Below are positions 14,912 through 23,815 of a stretch of 64,000 nt of DNA, one piece after another. The translations under genes and the position numbers were made by a program. Source of the stretch: CAVQCJ01 sp963849365 (GTDB lineage Bacteria > Actinomycetota > Actinomycetes > Prado026). The notes below the pieces were generated by a model. It searched no databases. It was not told the DNA's origin and saw only the letters and a program-made list of their open reading frames with translations. The DNA lies in NCBI GenBank assembly GCA_963849365.1, contig CAWKHA010000004.1:1612001-1676000 (forward strand), written 5' to 3'. Position 1 is the stretch's first letter, and every line of letters starts with the position of its first letter.

Positions 14912-16606
14912 ATGGCTTCCGTGGATCAGACGCTCGCGCACGACGCAGCCTTGGGACGAGATCTCCTCTTCCGGTACCTGGTCGACCTCGACATCCCGTA
15001 CATCTTCGGCAACCCGGGGACGACCGAGCTTCCGCTGATCGACGGCTGCAACGACTACGCCTCGGTCGACTACGTGCTGGCGCTGCACGAGGACATCGCG
15101 GTTGCCCAGGCCATTGGCTATGCCCGCGGCTCGGGCAAGATCGGTGTTGTCAACCTGCATGTGACGCCCGGGGTGGCCCATGGGCTGGGCAACATCTACA
15201 ACGCCTTCCGCGCGCGGGTTCCGCTGCTCATCGTGGCCGGCCAGCACCACAGCGGTCTCAATGTCTACGACCCGATCCTCACCGCGGACCTGGGCGGCCT
15301 GATGCGCCCGTTCACCAAGTGGTCGTACGAAGTCTCCTCGCTCCCCGACCTGCCTATCGCGCTGCAACGGGCGTTCAAGGAGTTGACGACGCCGCCGTAC
15401 GGCCCGGTGTTCCTGTCCATCGCCACCGACCTGTTCCTGGCCGAGTACCCCGACCCACCGGGCCCCAGGTTGAGCAAGATCGGGCCCACCCGGGCGCTCG
15501 AGAGCGCGGTCGAGCACGCGGCAACTCTGCTTGCGGAAGCTGCCAATCCGCTCATCCTCGCCGGCGACGGCGTGGGCTTGAACGGCGCCTGGGAGGACAT
15601 GGTCGCCCTGGCCGAGAGCCTGGACGCGGTCGTGCTGACCGAGGGGTACGCCACGTTGTGGAACTTCCCATCGAACCACCGGCTCTTTGCTGGCCCGATG
15701 CCGAACCTTGCGACCGAGATGCGCAAGCAGCTCGACGACGTCGACGTCCTCCTCACCTGCGGAGTGACCTGCCAGGCCCCGGTGTCCCGCTACGACGGCG
15801 GCGGCCCGCTCGTGCCGTGGCGGGTGCGCACGATCACCGTCGACGACAGCCCTTGGGAGATCGGCAAGAACGAGCCGGTCGAGGTGGGTCTGCTCGGCGA
15901 TGTGAAGGCGAACCTGGCGGCGCTGGCCGCGGCGGTCCGGCGCAGATCCGTCGTCGGGGCACAGCGCGAGCATCGCCGAGCGGCCGCCGAGGCGCGATGT
16001 AGGCATCGGGTCGACCAGTGGGCGGATCGGGCCGCGCGTGCCCTGGAGGCGAACCGGCTGTCCGCGGACCTGGTCGCAGCCGAGCTGCGTGACCGGCTTC
16101 CTCATGACGCCATTTTCGTTGACGAGTCAATCTCCAACCGACCGTCGTTCGTGAACATCCTGCAGTTCCGCGACCCCCTGTCCTACTTCAACGTCAACGG
16201 CCTGTCCCTCGGCTACTCGCCAGCCGCAGCAGTGGGCATCCACCAGGCGCTGCCGCATCGGAAGGTCGTCAACGTGGTGGGCGACGGGTCCCTCATGTAC
16301 TACCCGCAGGCCTTGTGGAATGCGGCCGCCGATGAGGCGCCGATCCTGTTCGTGGTGCTCAAGAACGGGACCTACCGCGTCCTGAGCCTGATCATCGACC
16401 GCATGGGCGGTCCCTGGGGCGCCGAGGGGCTGCCGGTGCCCGGTCTGAGCCTGGACGCGTCGACGATCGACTTCGTCGCGCTGGCGGGCGCGCAGGGTGT
16501 GCCGGGCGAACGAGCAGCCGACCCCGCGCAGCTGCGTGCCGCGCTCGAGAAGGGGCTGACCTCCGAGGGGCCGTACCTGGTCGAGGTCGTGCTGGACCAG
16601 CGGTAG
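14912..16606 (+). CDS. ThDP-dependent decarboxylase (benzoylformate decarboxylase/acetolactate synthase superfamily)
   Basis: A 564-residue enzyme with the three POX domains in order: pyrimidine-binding (residues 1-180, IFGNPGTTELPLID with the ThDP-activating Glu, and VNLHVTPGVAHGLG with a His placed as in benzoylformate decarboxylase), central (about 190-340), and diphosphate-binding (about 370-560, GDGSLMYYPQALWNAAADEAP and a downstream Asn). It lacks the FAD/regulatory hints of anabolic acetolactate synthase. It should decarboxylate a 2-oxo acid to an aldehyde, or join it to an acceptor. In this cluster an aldehyde product could pass to the aldehyde dehydrogenase at 2793-4268. It diverges from padR and looks leaderless. 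Confidence 0.85.
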   Translation: MASVDQTLAHDAALGRDLLFRYLVDLDIPYIFGNPGTTELPLIDGCNDYASVDYVLALHEDIAVAQAIGYARGSGKIGVVNLHVTPGVAHGLGNIYNAFRARVPLLIVAGQHHSGLNVYDPILTADLGGLMRPFTKWSYEVSSLPDLPIALQRAFKELTTPPYGPVFLSIATDLFLAEYPDPPGPRLSKIGPTRALESAVEHAATLLAEAANPLILAGDGVGLNGAWEDMVALAESLDAVVLTEGYATLWNFPSNHRLFAGPMPNLATEMRKQLDDVDVLLTCGVTCQAPVSRYDGGGPLVPWRVRTITVDDSPWEIGKNEPVEVGLLGDVKANLAALAAAVRRRSVVGAQREHRRAAAEARCRHRVDQWADRAARALEANRLSADLVAAELRDRLPHDAIFVDESISNRPSFVNILQFRDPLSYFNVNGLSLGYSPAAAVGIHQALPHRKVVNVVGDGSLMYYPQALWNAAADEAPILFVVLKNGTYRVLSLIIDRMGGPWGAEGLPVPGLSLDASTIDFVALAGAQGVPGERAADPAQLRAALEKGLTSEGPYLVEVVLDQR

Positions 16607-16728
16607 GGGGAGGCTGTCGGGGGGCACGTGCGCGGGGTTGTCGACTGCGCCGGAAGGTGGCGGGCGATCGTTACGCAACCGCGTCTTCAGCGGACGTTGA
16701 CAGGCACCCCACCCATCGTTACCGTGTG

Positions 16729-16738
16729 CCGATATCGG
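16729..16738. promoter_or_regulatory. GATATC-type operator upstream of the ABC importer operon
   Basis: CCGATATCGG is a perfect 10-base palindrome within the 249-base gap before the first permease gene, about 118 bases from its start. CGCCGATAGCGATC at 16789-16802 resembles a second, weaker half-site pair. The rest of the gap holds nothing I recognise. Confidence 0.65.
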
Positions 16739-16855
16739 AGACCAAGCGTAGCCCGTGGAAGTGAGCTAAGAGCAATATGGTCGGCAGGCGCCGATAGCGA
16801 TCCCAGCCCCGGTTGGAGGTCGCTCCTCTGGGGTTGATTCGAAGCGGGGCTGCGT

Positions 16856-17836
16856 GTGCTGAGGTACGTGATACGGCGGTCAGCCTGGGCGGCGTTCACG
16901 CTCTGGGCAATCTCGCTCGTCTCCTTCGTGGTGATCCAGCTGCCGCCGGGCGACTTCGCGAGCGAGTACTACGCGCGGCTCGCCGAGAGCGGCATCTCGC
17001 CGCCCGCCCTGAACCAGATCCGTAAGAACCTGGGTCTGGACGAGCCGGCGTACCTGCAGTACCTGCACTGGGTGACCGGCATGGTGCACGGCGACTTCGG
17101 CCTCTCATTGAGCATGCAGGAGCCGGTCTCGACGATCATCGCCGGCGCCGCCGGCTACACCGTGCTGATCGCCGTGCTCTCGGTCGGCGTCACGTGGTTC
17201 CTCGCGGTGCCGCTCGGGATCTACTCCGCGGTCCGCCGGTACTCGTTCTTCGACTACGTGATCACCACCATCGGCTTCATCGGCCTGGGCGTGCCGTCGT
17301 TCCTGCTGGCGCTGGCGCTGATGTACTTCGCGTTCCAGTGGTTCGGCATCAACCTCGGCGGTCTGTTCTCGCCGGAGTACGTGACCGCGCCGTGGAGCAT
17401 CGGCAAGCTGATCAACATGGTCGAGCACCTCATCATCCCGGCGATCGTGCTCGGGATCGGCGGCATCGCGTATCTGCACCGGGTCATGCGCGCCAACCTG
17501 CTGGACGAGCTCGGCAAGCCGTACGTGGTGACCGCGCAGGCAAAGGGACTGTCGCGGTGGCGGGTCATCAGGAAGTATCCGGTTCGGGTGGCGCTGAACC
17601 CCTTTGCCAGCTCGATCGGCCTGCTCCTCCGTGAGGCCATGTCGGACACCATCATCATCTCCGTCGTGCTGGCGCTGCCCACGCTGGGTCCGATCCTGCT
17701 GGTCTCCCTGCGCGCTCAGGACATGCTGCTGGCCGGTGCGATCATCATGCTGCTGGGAGTCATCACCGTCGTGGGCACGTTCATCTCGGACATGGTGCTG
17801 ATGGCTCTCGACCCGCGGATCCGCCATGCTGGATGA
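16856..17836 (+). CDS. ABC transporter permease (DppB/OppB type)
   Basis: The 326-residue membrane protein has six predicted transmembrane segments, starting with AWAAFTLWAISLVSFVVIQL. The N-terminal periplasmic loop carries LGLDEPAYLQYLHWV, typical of DppB-like permeases, and the EAA loop (AQAKGLSRWRVIRKYPVRVALNP in two parts) contacts the ATPase. It forms the channel of a peptide/nickel/opine-type importer with the next gene product. It is the first gene of a three-gene unit with 11- and 26-base overlaps. The GTG start is the first in frame. The likely cargo is the regulon's substrate, perhaps a dicarboxylate or short peptide. Confidence 0.88.
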   Translation: MLRYVIRRSAWAAFTLWAISLVSFVVIQLPPGDFASEYYARLAESGISPPALNQIRKNLGLDEPAYLQYLHWVTGMVHGDFGLSLSMQEPVSTIIAGAAGYTVLIAVLSVGVTWFLAVPLGIYSAVRRYSFFDYVITTIGFIGLGVPSFLLALALMYFAFQWFGINLGGLFSPEYVTAPWSIGKLINMVEHLIIPAIVLGIGGIAYLHRVMRANLLDELGKPYVVTAQAKGLSRWRVIRKYPVRVALNPFASSIGLLLREAMSDTIIISVVLALPTLGPILLVSLRAQDMLLAGAIIMLLGVITVVGTFISDMVLMALDPRIRHAG

Positions 17837-19043
17837 CGTCAGGAAGCACCGACTGCCATTCCGGCTGCACCGCGGGGGACGCAGTGGTTCGGCCGTAGAG
17901 CAGGTGCCGCCGTCGGCCGCGGGACCCGCCACCCTGCTCACCGAGCAGCGACTCGCGGTCGCCAGTCAGCGACAGCTGGTCTGGTGGCGGTTCCGCCGGC
18001 ACAAGATGGCCATGGTCAGTGCGGCGATCCTGATCCTCATGTACATGGTCGTGATCTTCGCCGACTTCCTCGCCACGCATGATCCGCAAGACTCCAGCGC
18101 TGCGCGCATCTTCATGCCCCCCCAGCGGGTCCAGCTCTTCGACGGCCTCTCGTTCTCACCCCACATCCACCCGGTCCAAGGTCACCGTGACCCGGTCACC
18201 CTCCAGCCGGTGTACACCGTCAACGACTCGACGAACATTCCCGTGCACTTCTTCGTGCACGGCTACTCGTACAAGCTCTTCGGCCTGTTCACCACCGACA
18301 TCCACCTGATGGGCGTGGACGGTCAGGTGAACGGGCAGCCGGCGTCGAATTCGCTGGCTCTGGTGGGCGCGGACGAGGAGGGTCGCGACGTGTACTCGCG
18401 GCTGATGGTCGCCACCCGGACCTCGATGAGCATCGGGTTGATCGGCGTCTCGATCAGTCTCGTGCTCGGCTGCCTGCTCGGCGGCATCTCCGGCTACTAC
18501 GGCGGCCTCATCGACACGCTCGTGCAGCGACTCATCGAGGTCATCCGGGCGATCCCCACGATCCCACTCTGGATGGGGCTTGCCGCAGCCATGCCGCGGG
18601 ACTGGAGCGTGATCAAGGTCTACTTCTGCATCACGCTGATCATCTCGTTCATCGGGTGGACCGGGCTGGCCAGAGAAGTGCGAGGCCGATTCCTCCAAGT
18701 GCGCAACGAGGACTTCGTGACAGCGGCCGAGCTCGCCGGCACCCGCCCGCGACGGGTGATCACCACGCACATGCTGCCGCTGTTCACCAGCCACATCATC
18801 GCTACGACCACCTTGGCGCTTCCCGGCATGATCGTCGCGGAGACGTCACTGAGCTTCCTGGGGCTCGGGCTGCGTCCCCCGGCGGTCTCCTGGGGTGTGA
18901 TGCTCCAGGAAGCCCAGAACATCCAGGCCGTCGCTCTGACGCCCTGGCTGCTCGCGCCGGTCGTGCCCGTGGTCGTGTCGTGCCTGGCCTTCAATTTCGT
19001 CGGAGACGGACTTCGAGATGCCGCTGACCCGTACGGAAACTGA
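17826..19043 (+). CDS. ABC transporter permease (DppC/OppC type)
   Basis: The 405-residue partner permease has an N-terminal cytosolic extension (about 60 residues), a first transmembrane helix (AMVSAAILILMYMVVIFADF), a long external insertion (residues about 90-175, FVHGYSYKLFGLFTTDIHLMGVDG), then the five-helix permease core with the EAA loop (AAELAGTRPRRVITTHMLP). DppC proteins are normally near 300 residues. The external insertion is found in a subgroup that works with very large binding proteins, consistent with the 678-residue one encoded at 21441-23477. It overlaps the preceding gene by 11 bases and the ATPase gene by 26. Confidence 0.88.
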   Translation: MLDDVRKHRLPFRLHRGGRSGSAVEQVPPSAAGPATLLTEQRLAVASQRQLVWWRFRRHKMAMVSAAILILMYMVVIFADFLATHDPQDSSAARIFMPPQRVQLFDGLSFSPHIHPVQGHRDPVTLQPVYTVNDSTNIPVHFFVHGYSYKLFGLFTTDIHLMGVDGQVNGQPASNSLALVGADEEGRDVYSRLMVATRTSMSIGLIGVSISLVLGCLLGGISGYYGGLIDTLVQRLIEVIRAIPTIPLWMGLAAAMPRDWSVIKVYFCITLIISFIGWTGLAREVRGRFLQVRNEDFVTAAELAGTRPRRVITTHMLPLFTSHIIATTTLALPGMIVAETSLSFLGLGLRPPAVSWGVMLQEAQNIQAVALTPWLLAPVVPVVVSCLAFNFVGDGLRDAADPYGN

Positions 19044-21276
19044 GTTGGCGCCGGCTGATCCCGCGCCGATGCCCGGATCGGACATCCTGCTGTCCGTCCG
19101 CGACCTGGCGACGCACTTCCAGACCCCCGAAGGCATCGTCAGGGCCGTCGACGGCGTGTCGTTCGACATCCCGACCGGCAAGGTCGTTGGTCTGGTCGGC
19201 GAGACGGGCTGCGGCAAGAGCGTCGCGGCCCGCTCACTCCTGCGGATCGTGGAGCAGCCCGGGAAGATCGTCGGCGGCCAGATCCTGCTGCGACAGGACG
19301 ACCAGTGGTGCGACCTCGTCGAGCTCGACCCGTTCGGCGACGAGATACGGCGGGTACGAGGTGGCGAGATCGGCCTGGTGTTCCAGGAGCCGGGGACCTC
19401 CTTCAGCCCAGTGCACACCATCGGCAACCAGCTGCTCGAGGCCGTGCAGCTGCACTCCGACCTGTCCGGCGATGCCGCCCGCCAGCGTGGCGTCGAGCTG
19501 CTCACCATGGTCGGGGTGCCCCGACCAGACGGGTACCTCGACTCGTACTCCTGGCAGATGTCCGGCGGCCTGCGGCAGCGCGCGATGATCGCCATGGCGC
19601 TGGCCGGGACGCCGCGCCTGCTCATCGCGGACGAACCGACCACCGCCCTGGACGTGATCACCCAGGCGCAGATCCTGCGCACCATGCGCGACCTGCAGAA
19701 GAGCGCCGGCCTCAGCCTGCTGATGATCACGCATGACCTCGGCGTGATCGCCCAGATGGCGGACGAGGTCGTCGTGATGTACCTGGGCCGGGCGGTCGAG
19801 CGCGGACCGGTCGACCAGATCTTCCACGACCCGCACCACCCCTACACCAAAGCCCTGCTGCAATCGGTGCCCAGTGCCCAGCGTGGCAAACGTTCGCGGT
19901 TGACGACCATCTCCGGAACGGTGCCGCACCCGCTGCACCGGCCGGATGGGTGCGCGTTCCATCCGCGGTGCCAGTCGCGGATCGGGGAGATCTGCGAGAA
20001 CTCCCAGCCCAGCGTGCACACCCTCGGTCAGCGCCAGGAGTACGAGTGTCACCTGGTCGAGCAGTCGGCGGACACGGCGCAGCTGGGGAGTGCTGCGACC
20101 GCCGTGGCGCTGGCCGCGCCGCCCGTGGATTCGGCCGCCGGGAGGGTCCTCCTGACGATCGAGCCGGTCGAACCGGCTCCGAGGGCTTCGGCTCAGCTTG
20201 CACCTGACCCGAAGCTGCCGGTGCTCGAGGTGGTCGAGCTGTACAAGACCTTCACCATCCAAGGGCGCTCGCTGGGCCGCGCCAAGGGCCGTATCCAAGC
20301 CGTCCAGGACGTGACCTTCTCACTGGCGCCGGGGGAGACCTTGGCACTGGTCGGTGAGAGCGGCTCGGGCAAGACCACGACGGCGCGTTGCGTGATGCGC
20401 GACCACACCCCCGACGGCGGGCAGATCATCTTCCGCCCCAACGACTCGGTCGAGGTGGATCTTGCGAAGCTGGGCAAGAGGCAGCTGCGTTCGGTCCGGC
20501 GCGACCTCCAGATGGTGTTCCAGGATCCGTACTCCTCGCTCAACCCCCGCATGACGGTGGTCGAGATCATCAGCGAGCCGCTTCTCGTCAACCACGTCGG
20601 TGACAAGCGGTCGCGCAAGGAACGGGTCGGCGAGCTGCTCGACCTGGTGGGGCTGCGCCGGGAGTACATGCACCGGTATCCGCATGCCTTCAGCGGCGGT
20701 CAACGGCAACGGATCGGCATCGCACGAGCACTGGCGATGAACCCCCGGCTGGTCGTGGCGGACGAGCCGGTCTCCGCTCTTGACGTGTCGGTTCAGGCAC
20801 AGACCCTCAACCTTCTCCTCGACCTGCAGACTCGGCTGGGGCTCACGTACCTGTTCGTGTCGCACGATCTGAGCGTCGTGCGCCACATCAGTGATCGGAT
20901 CGCGGTCATGTACGCCGGTCAGATCGTCGAGATGGGTGAGCGAGACCAGGTGCTCATGACGCCACGGCATCCCTACACCTCAGCGCTGCTGGGTGCCGTG
21001 CTCAGGCCCGATCCCCGGCAGCGCGCCACGCTCGATCCGCCGCCCGGGAGCGTGGCCAACCTGGCGGACCTGCCCACCGGCTGCTACTTCCACCCGCGCT
21101 GCCCGTTCGCGATCGACAAGTGCAGGACCCAAGCCCCGGCGCTCGAGGCCACCCCCGACGGCCACCAGGCCCGATGCCACCGGGCGTCCGAGCTGCGGCT
21201 TCCGGGCATGGACGATGCGCAGGCGCAACCACCGGGTGGCCCGGCGCACCCCCAGGCCAACGGGTCATTGACATGA
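19018..21276 (+). CDS. fused dipeptide-type ABC transporter ATPase (DppD-DppF fusion)
   Basis: A 752-residue protein with two complete ABC domains. The first (residues about 20-345) has Walker A GETGCGKS, signature MSGGLRQRAM, Walker B LLIADEPTT and the OppD C-terminal block with Cys (CAFHPRC...). The second (about 390-735) has GESGSGKTT, FSGGQRQRIG, VVADEPVSALDVS and its own C-terminal CYFHPRC stretch. A linker of about 50 residues joins them. Each half corresponds to one ATPase of OppD/OppF-type importers, which are usually separate proteins. The C-terminal cysteines may hold an iron-sulfur cluster, as in some Dpp ATPases. It follows the two permease genes by overlap and energises the same importer. 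Confidence 0.9.
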   Translation: MPLTRTETELAPADPAPMPGSDILLSVRDLATHFQTPEGIVRAVDGVSFDIPTGKVVGLVGETGCGKSVAARSLLRIVEQPGKIVGGQILLRQDDQWCDLVELDPFGDEIRRVRGGEIGLVFQEPGTSFSPVHTIGNQLLEAVQLHSDLSGDAARQRGVELLTMVGVPRPDGYLDSYSWQMSGGLRQRAMIAMALAGTPRLLIADEPTTALDVITQAQILRTMRDLQKSAGLSLLMITHDLGVIAQMADEVVVMYLGRAVERGPVDQIFHDPHHPYTKALLQSVPSAQRGKRSRLTTISGTVPHPLHRPDGCAFHPRCQSRIGEICENSQPSVHTLGQRQEYECHLVEQSADTAQLGSAATAVALAAPPVDSAAGRVLLTIEPVEPAPRASAQLAPDPKLPVLEVVELYKTFTIQGRSLGRAKGRIQAVQDVTFSLAPGETLALVGESGSGKTTTARCVMRDHTPDGGQIIFRPNDSVEVDLAKLGKRQLRSVRRDLQMVFQDPYSSLNPRMTVVEIISEPLLVNHVGDKRSRKERVGELLDLVGLRREYMHRYPHAFSGGQRQRIGIARALAMNPRLVVADEPVSALDVSVQAQTLNLLLDLQTRLGLTYLFVSHDLSVVRHISDRIAVMYAGQIVEMGERDQVLMTPRHPYTSALLGAVLRPDPRQRATLDPPPGSVANLADLPTGCYFHPRCPFAIDKCRTQAPALEATPDGHQARCHRASELRLPGMDDAQAQPPGGPAHPQANGSLT

Positions 21277-21279
21277 GAT

Positions 21280-21312
21280 GTATCGGTTATTACTATCGCC
21301 TAGCAATATCGG
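21280..21312. promoter_or_regulatory. operator cluster upstream of the binding-protein gene
   Basis: Three half-site-like stretches, TATCGG (21281), CTATCGC (21293) and AATATCGGG (21305), occur in the 164-base gap between the ATPase and binding-protein genes. They share the ATCGG element of the recurring operator but form no single perfect dyad, so this is the weakest member of the set. Confidence 0.45.
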
Positions 21313-21440
21313 GGGTCGAGTTTTCCTAGATCCGTGCATGGCAGTGGGTCGCCGGAGACGCACGGCTCCGGGTCAGACACATGATCGTGAAGGTGACCGG
21401 CCGAAAGCCGGGACCTGTCAGACCTCGGAGTGTGAACCAG

Positions 21441-23477
21441 ATGGCGTTCGACATCTCCCGCAGGCAGTTGCTAGGCAACGCCGTGCTCCTGGGCGGCGCG
21501 ACGGCCCTTCTGGGCGCGTGCACGAGCAAGGGCGGAGCCTCGCCGTCCTCCACCTCGGTCGCGGGGACGTCGATCGAGGGCTACGACGTCATCAGTGACC
21601 GGTCGAAGTTCCCCACGACGTTCCACGAGCGGCCGGAGTTCGCCGCTCAGGTCGCCGCCGGCAAGCTCCCCCCGGTCGATCAACGGATCGGCCAGGACCC
21701 ACTGGTCATCAGGGCGCAGAGCGTCGGCAAGTACGGTGGCCAGATCCGGATGGGGATGGTCTCCAACGACTCTGACAACGCCGACATCCTGGCCGGCCCG
21801 GACAGCCTGCTCTTCTTCGACCACACCGGAAAGACCATCATCCCCAACATCGCGCTCGGCTACGAGCTGAGCGGCGACTTCAAGCAGCTGACGCTGCACC
21901 TGCGTAACGGCATGAAGTGGTCCGACGGTCATCCGTTCACCGCGGACGACCTGGTCTTCTGGCGCAACGACGTCAACCTCGACGACGACATCGGGTACCA
22001 GTCGGGCGCACTGACCATCGGCGGCGAGAACGTCACGATGGAGAAGGTCGACGACTACACCGTCCTGTTCACCAGTCCGATGCCATATTCGACCCTGCCG
22101 GACCAGCTGGCCGGCTCGTCCGACGTGAGCGGCACCTACTACAACGGTCAGTCTGTTGGCGGCGGGTTCGCGCCGAAGCACTACCTGAGCCAGTACCTGC
22201 CGAAGTACACCTCCGAGGCGGAGGCGAACAAGAGGGCGAAGGCCGCCGGGTTCGACGGCTGGGTGTCGTACCTGCTCAACCAGAACACCTGGTTCTACAA
22301 CCCCGACCTGCCGACGGTCATGCCCTGGGTCATCACGCAGTCCACGCAGAAGGACCTTGCCGAGTTCGCGGCGAATCCTTACAGCATCTGGGTCGACACC
22401 GCCGGCAACCAGCTCCCCTACGTCTCGCAGGTGTCGATCGCCAACACCCAGAGCTCGGATGTGCTCGCGCTCAACTGCGTCTCCGGACAGTACGACTACC
22501 AGGACCGGGGGCTGACGGTCGCGAGCCTCCCAGTCCTGATCAGCAACCAGAAGCGCAGTGACTACACCATCCATCGAGCGGCGGACGACGTGATGGACTG
22601 CGCTGTGCTTCTGTGCCTGTCGTACGACGGCGAGATGGGCGATCTGATCCGCACCCTCGAGTTCCGGCGTGCGCTGTCGCTCGCCATCGATCGTGAGGCC
22701 GTCAACGACACGTACTTCCTCGGCACCAGCGTGCCGTCGGCAACCATGTGCTCGGACCAGAGCATCTACTATCCCGGCCCGGGCTGGCGGACGAAGTGGG
22801 CCACCCACGACGTCCAGCAGGCCAATGCCCTGCTGGACGGTCTCGGCCTCACCAAGAGGGACAGCAGCGGGTTCCGGCTGCTTCCGTCCGGCAAGGATCG
22901 GATCCGGATCGAGATGCAGTCGACCACCAAGGCGGACTTCCCGACCATGGGCCAGATGATCGTCCGGCATTGGGCTCAGATCGGCGTCGACGCCTTCAGC
23001 GATGTGATCGACGGCGCCCTCTCAACCGACCGTGCCAAGGCGAATCAGCTCATGGCGACGGTCAACAACGTCTATGGCGTGGAGGAGCCGTTCCTCGGCC
23101 CCAACGGGTTCCTGCCCGTGGTCTATGGCGGCACGGTCGCGTCCACGATGGGCTACAAGTACAGCCAGTGGTTCATCACCGGAGGCGCCAAGGGAGAGGA
23201 GCCGCCCGACTCACTGAAGACACTCAAGGATGCCGTGACCCAGTACAACACGGGCGTCTCGTTGCCCCGCGAGAAGCGGATCGACCTGGGCAAGCAGCTC
23301 TTCCGGACGCACGCCGACCAGGTGTGGACAATCGGCGTCGTGGGCATGGGCCTGCAGGACTACGGGATGTACTACACCAAGAACTCCATCCAGAACGTCC
23401 CGGCAACGATCCACAACAGCGACCAGACCAACAACACCTCCCTCGTCATGCCGATGGCGTTCTACTACAACCAGTAG
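21441..23477 (+). CDS. ABC transporter substrate-binding lipoprotein (family 5)
   Basis: The 678-residue exported protein has a twin-arginine-like n-region (SRRQLLG), a hydrophobic stretch and a lipobox (LLGAC, Cys at about residue 27), so it should be a lipid-anchored, possibly Tat-exported, binding protein. Family 5 features are visible in LTLHLRNGMKWSDGHPFTADDLVFW near residue 150 and the ALSLAIDREAVND segment near 420. It is larger than typical DppA/OppA (about 530), as in the subgroup paired with permeases carrying an external insertion. ATG 21441 is used because GGAG lies upstream. A GTG at 21432 is possible. A separate operator-bearing gap precedes it, so it may be made in excess over the membrane parts. 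Confidence 0.87.
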   Translation: MAFDISRRQLLGNAVLLGGATALLGACTSKGGASPSSTSVAGTSIEGYDVISDRSKFPTTFHERPEFAAQVAAGKLPPVDQRIGQDPLVIRAQSVGKYGGQIRMGMVSNDSDNADILAGPDSLLFFDHTGKTIIPNIALGYELSGDFKQLTLHLRNGMKWSDGHPFTADDLVFWRNDVNLDDDIGYQSGALTIGGENVTMEKVDDYTVLFTSPMPYSTLPDQLAGSSDVSGTYYNGQSVGGGFAPKHYLSQYLPKYTSEAEANKRAKAAGFDGWVSYLLNQNTWFYNPDLPTVMPWVITQSTQKDLAEFAANPYSIWVDTAGNQLPYVSQVSIANTQSSDVLALNCVSGQYDYQDRGLTVASLPVLISNQKRSDYTIHRAADDVMDCAVLLCLSYDGEMGDLIRTLEFRRALSLAIDREAVNDTYFLGTSVPSATMCSDQSIYYPGPGWRTKWATHDVQQANALLDGLGLTKRDSSGFRLLPSGKDRIRIEMQSTTKADFPTMGQMIVRHWAQIGVDAFSDVIDGALSTDRAKANQLMATVNNVYGVEEPFLGPNGFLPVVYGGTVASTMGYKYSQWFITGGAKGEEPPDSLKTLKDAVTQYNTGVSLPREKRIDLGKQLFRTHADQVWTIGVVGMGLQDYGMYYTKNSIQNVPATIHNSDQTNNTSLVMPMAFYYNQ

Positions 23478-23815
23478 GCAGTCGAGGCCGCAACGGCCGA
23501 AACTGTTGCGGCGTGCTGACGATGCGATGACGCACGTTTCAGAACGCTGCGATGGCGATCAGGCCACCGACGCCCTGCCAAGCGGGGCTACTGAGAAAGG
23601 CCACCAGACACTTGCCGAAGGAACCTCGGCCTCGATCTGCCACGACGGTCTGGGATCGGTACGCGGATGCACGGCGGCGTCGAGGATTCCGATGAGCTTG
23701 ATCAGGTCAGGTTGCGGTGTCGTCTTCCAACGAGGCAAGCGGCGCCCGGTGTGACGCTCCCAGGCGGCGCGGCCTACCGGCCATCTGCGTCAGGTTACAG
23801 TGAGACTGAGCGGTC
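23478..23815. other. intergenic stretch without recognised features
   Basis: This 338-base gap between the binding-protein and MFS genes shows no credible gene, no copy of the recurring GATATC operator and no RNA motif I recognise. TTACAGTGAG near 23796 could be part of the promoter for the MFS gene. Confidence 0.5.

Noticed and set aside
14303..16105. A 600-codon minus-strand frame over padR and the ThDP decarboxylase gene
   Set aside because: It is antisense to two well-supported genes and has no protein-like features.
23506..23754. An 82-codon frame in the gap before the MFS gene
   Set aside because: No ribosome-binding site, no domain, and composition unlike real proteins.
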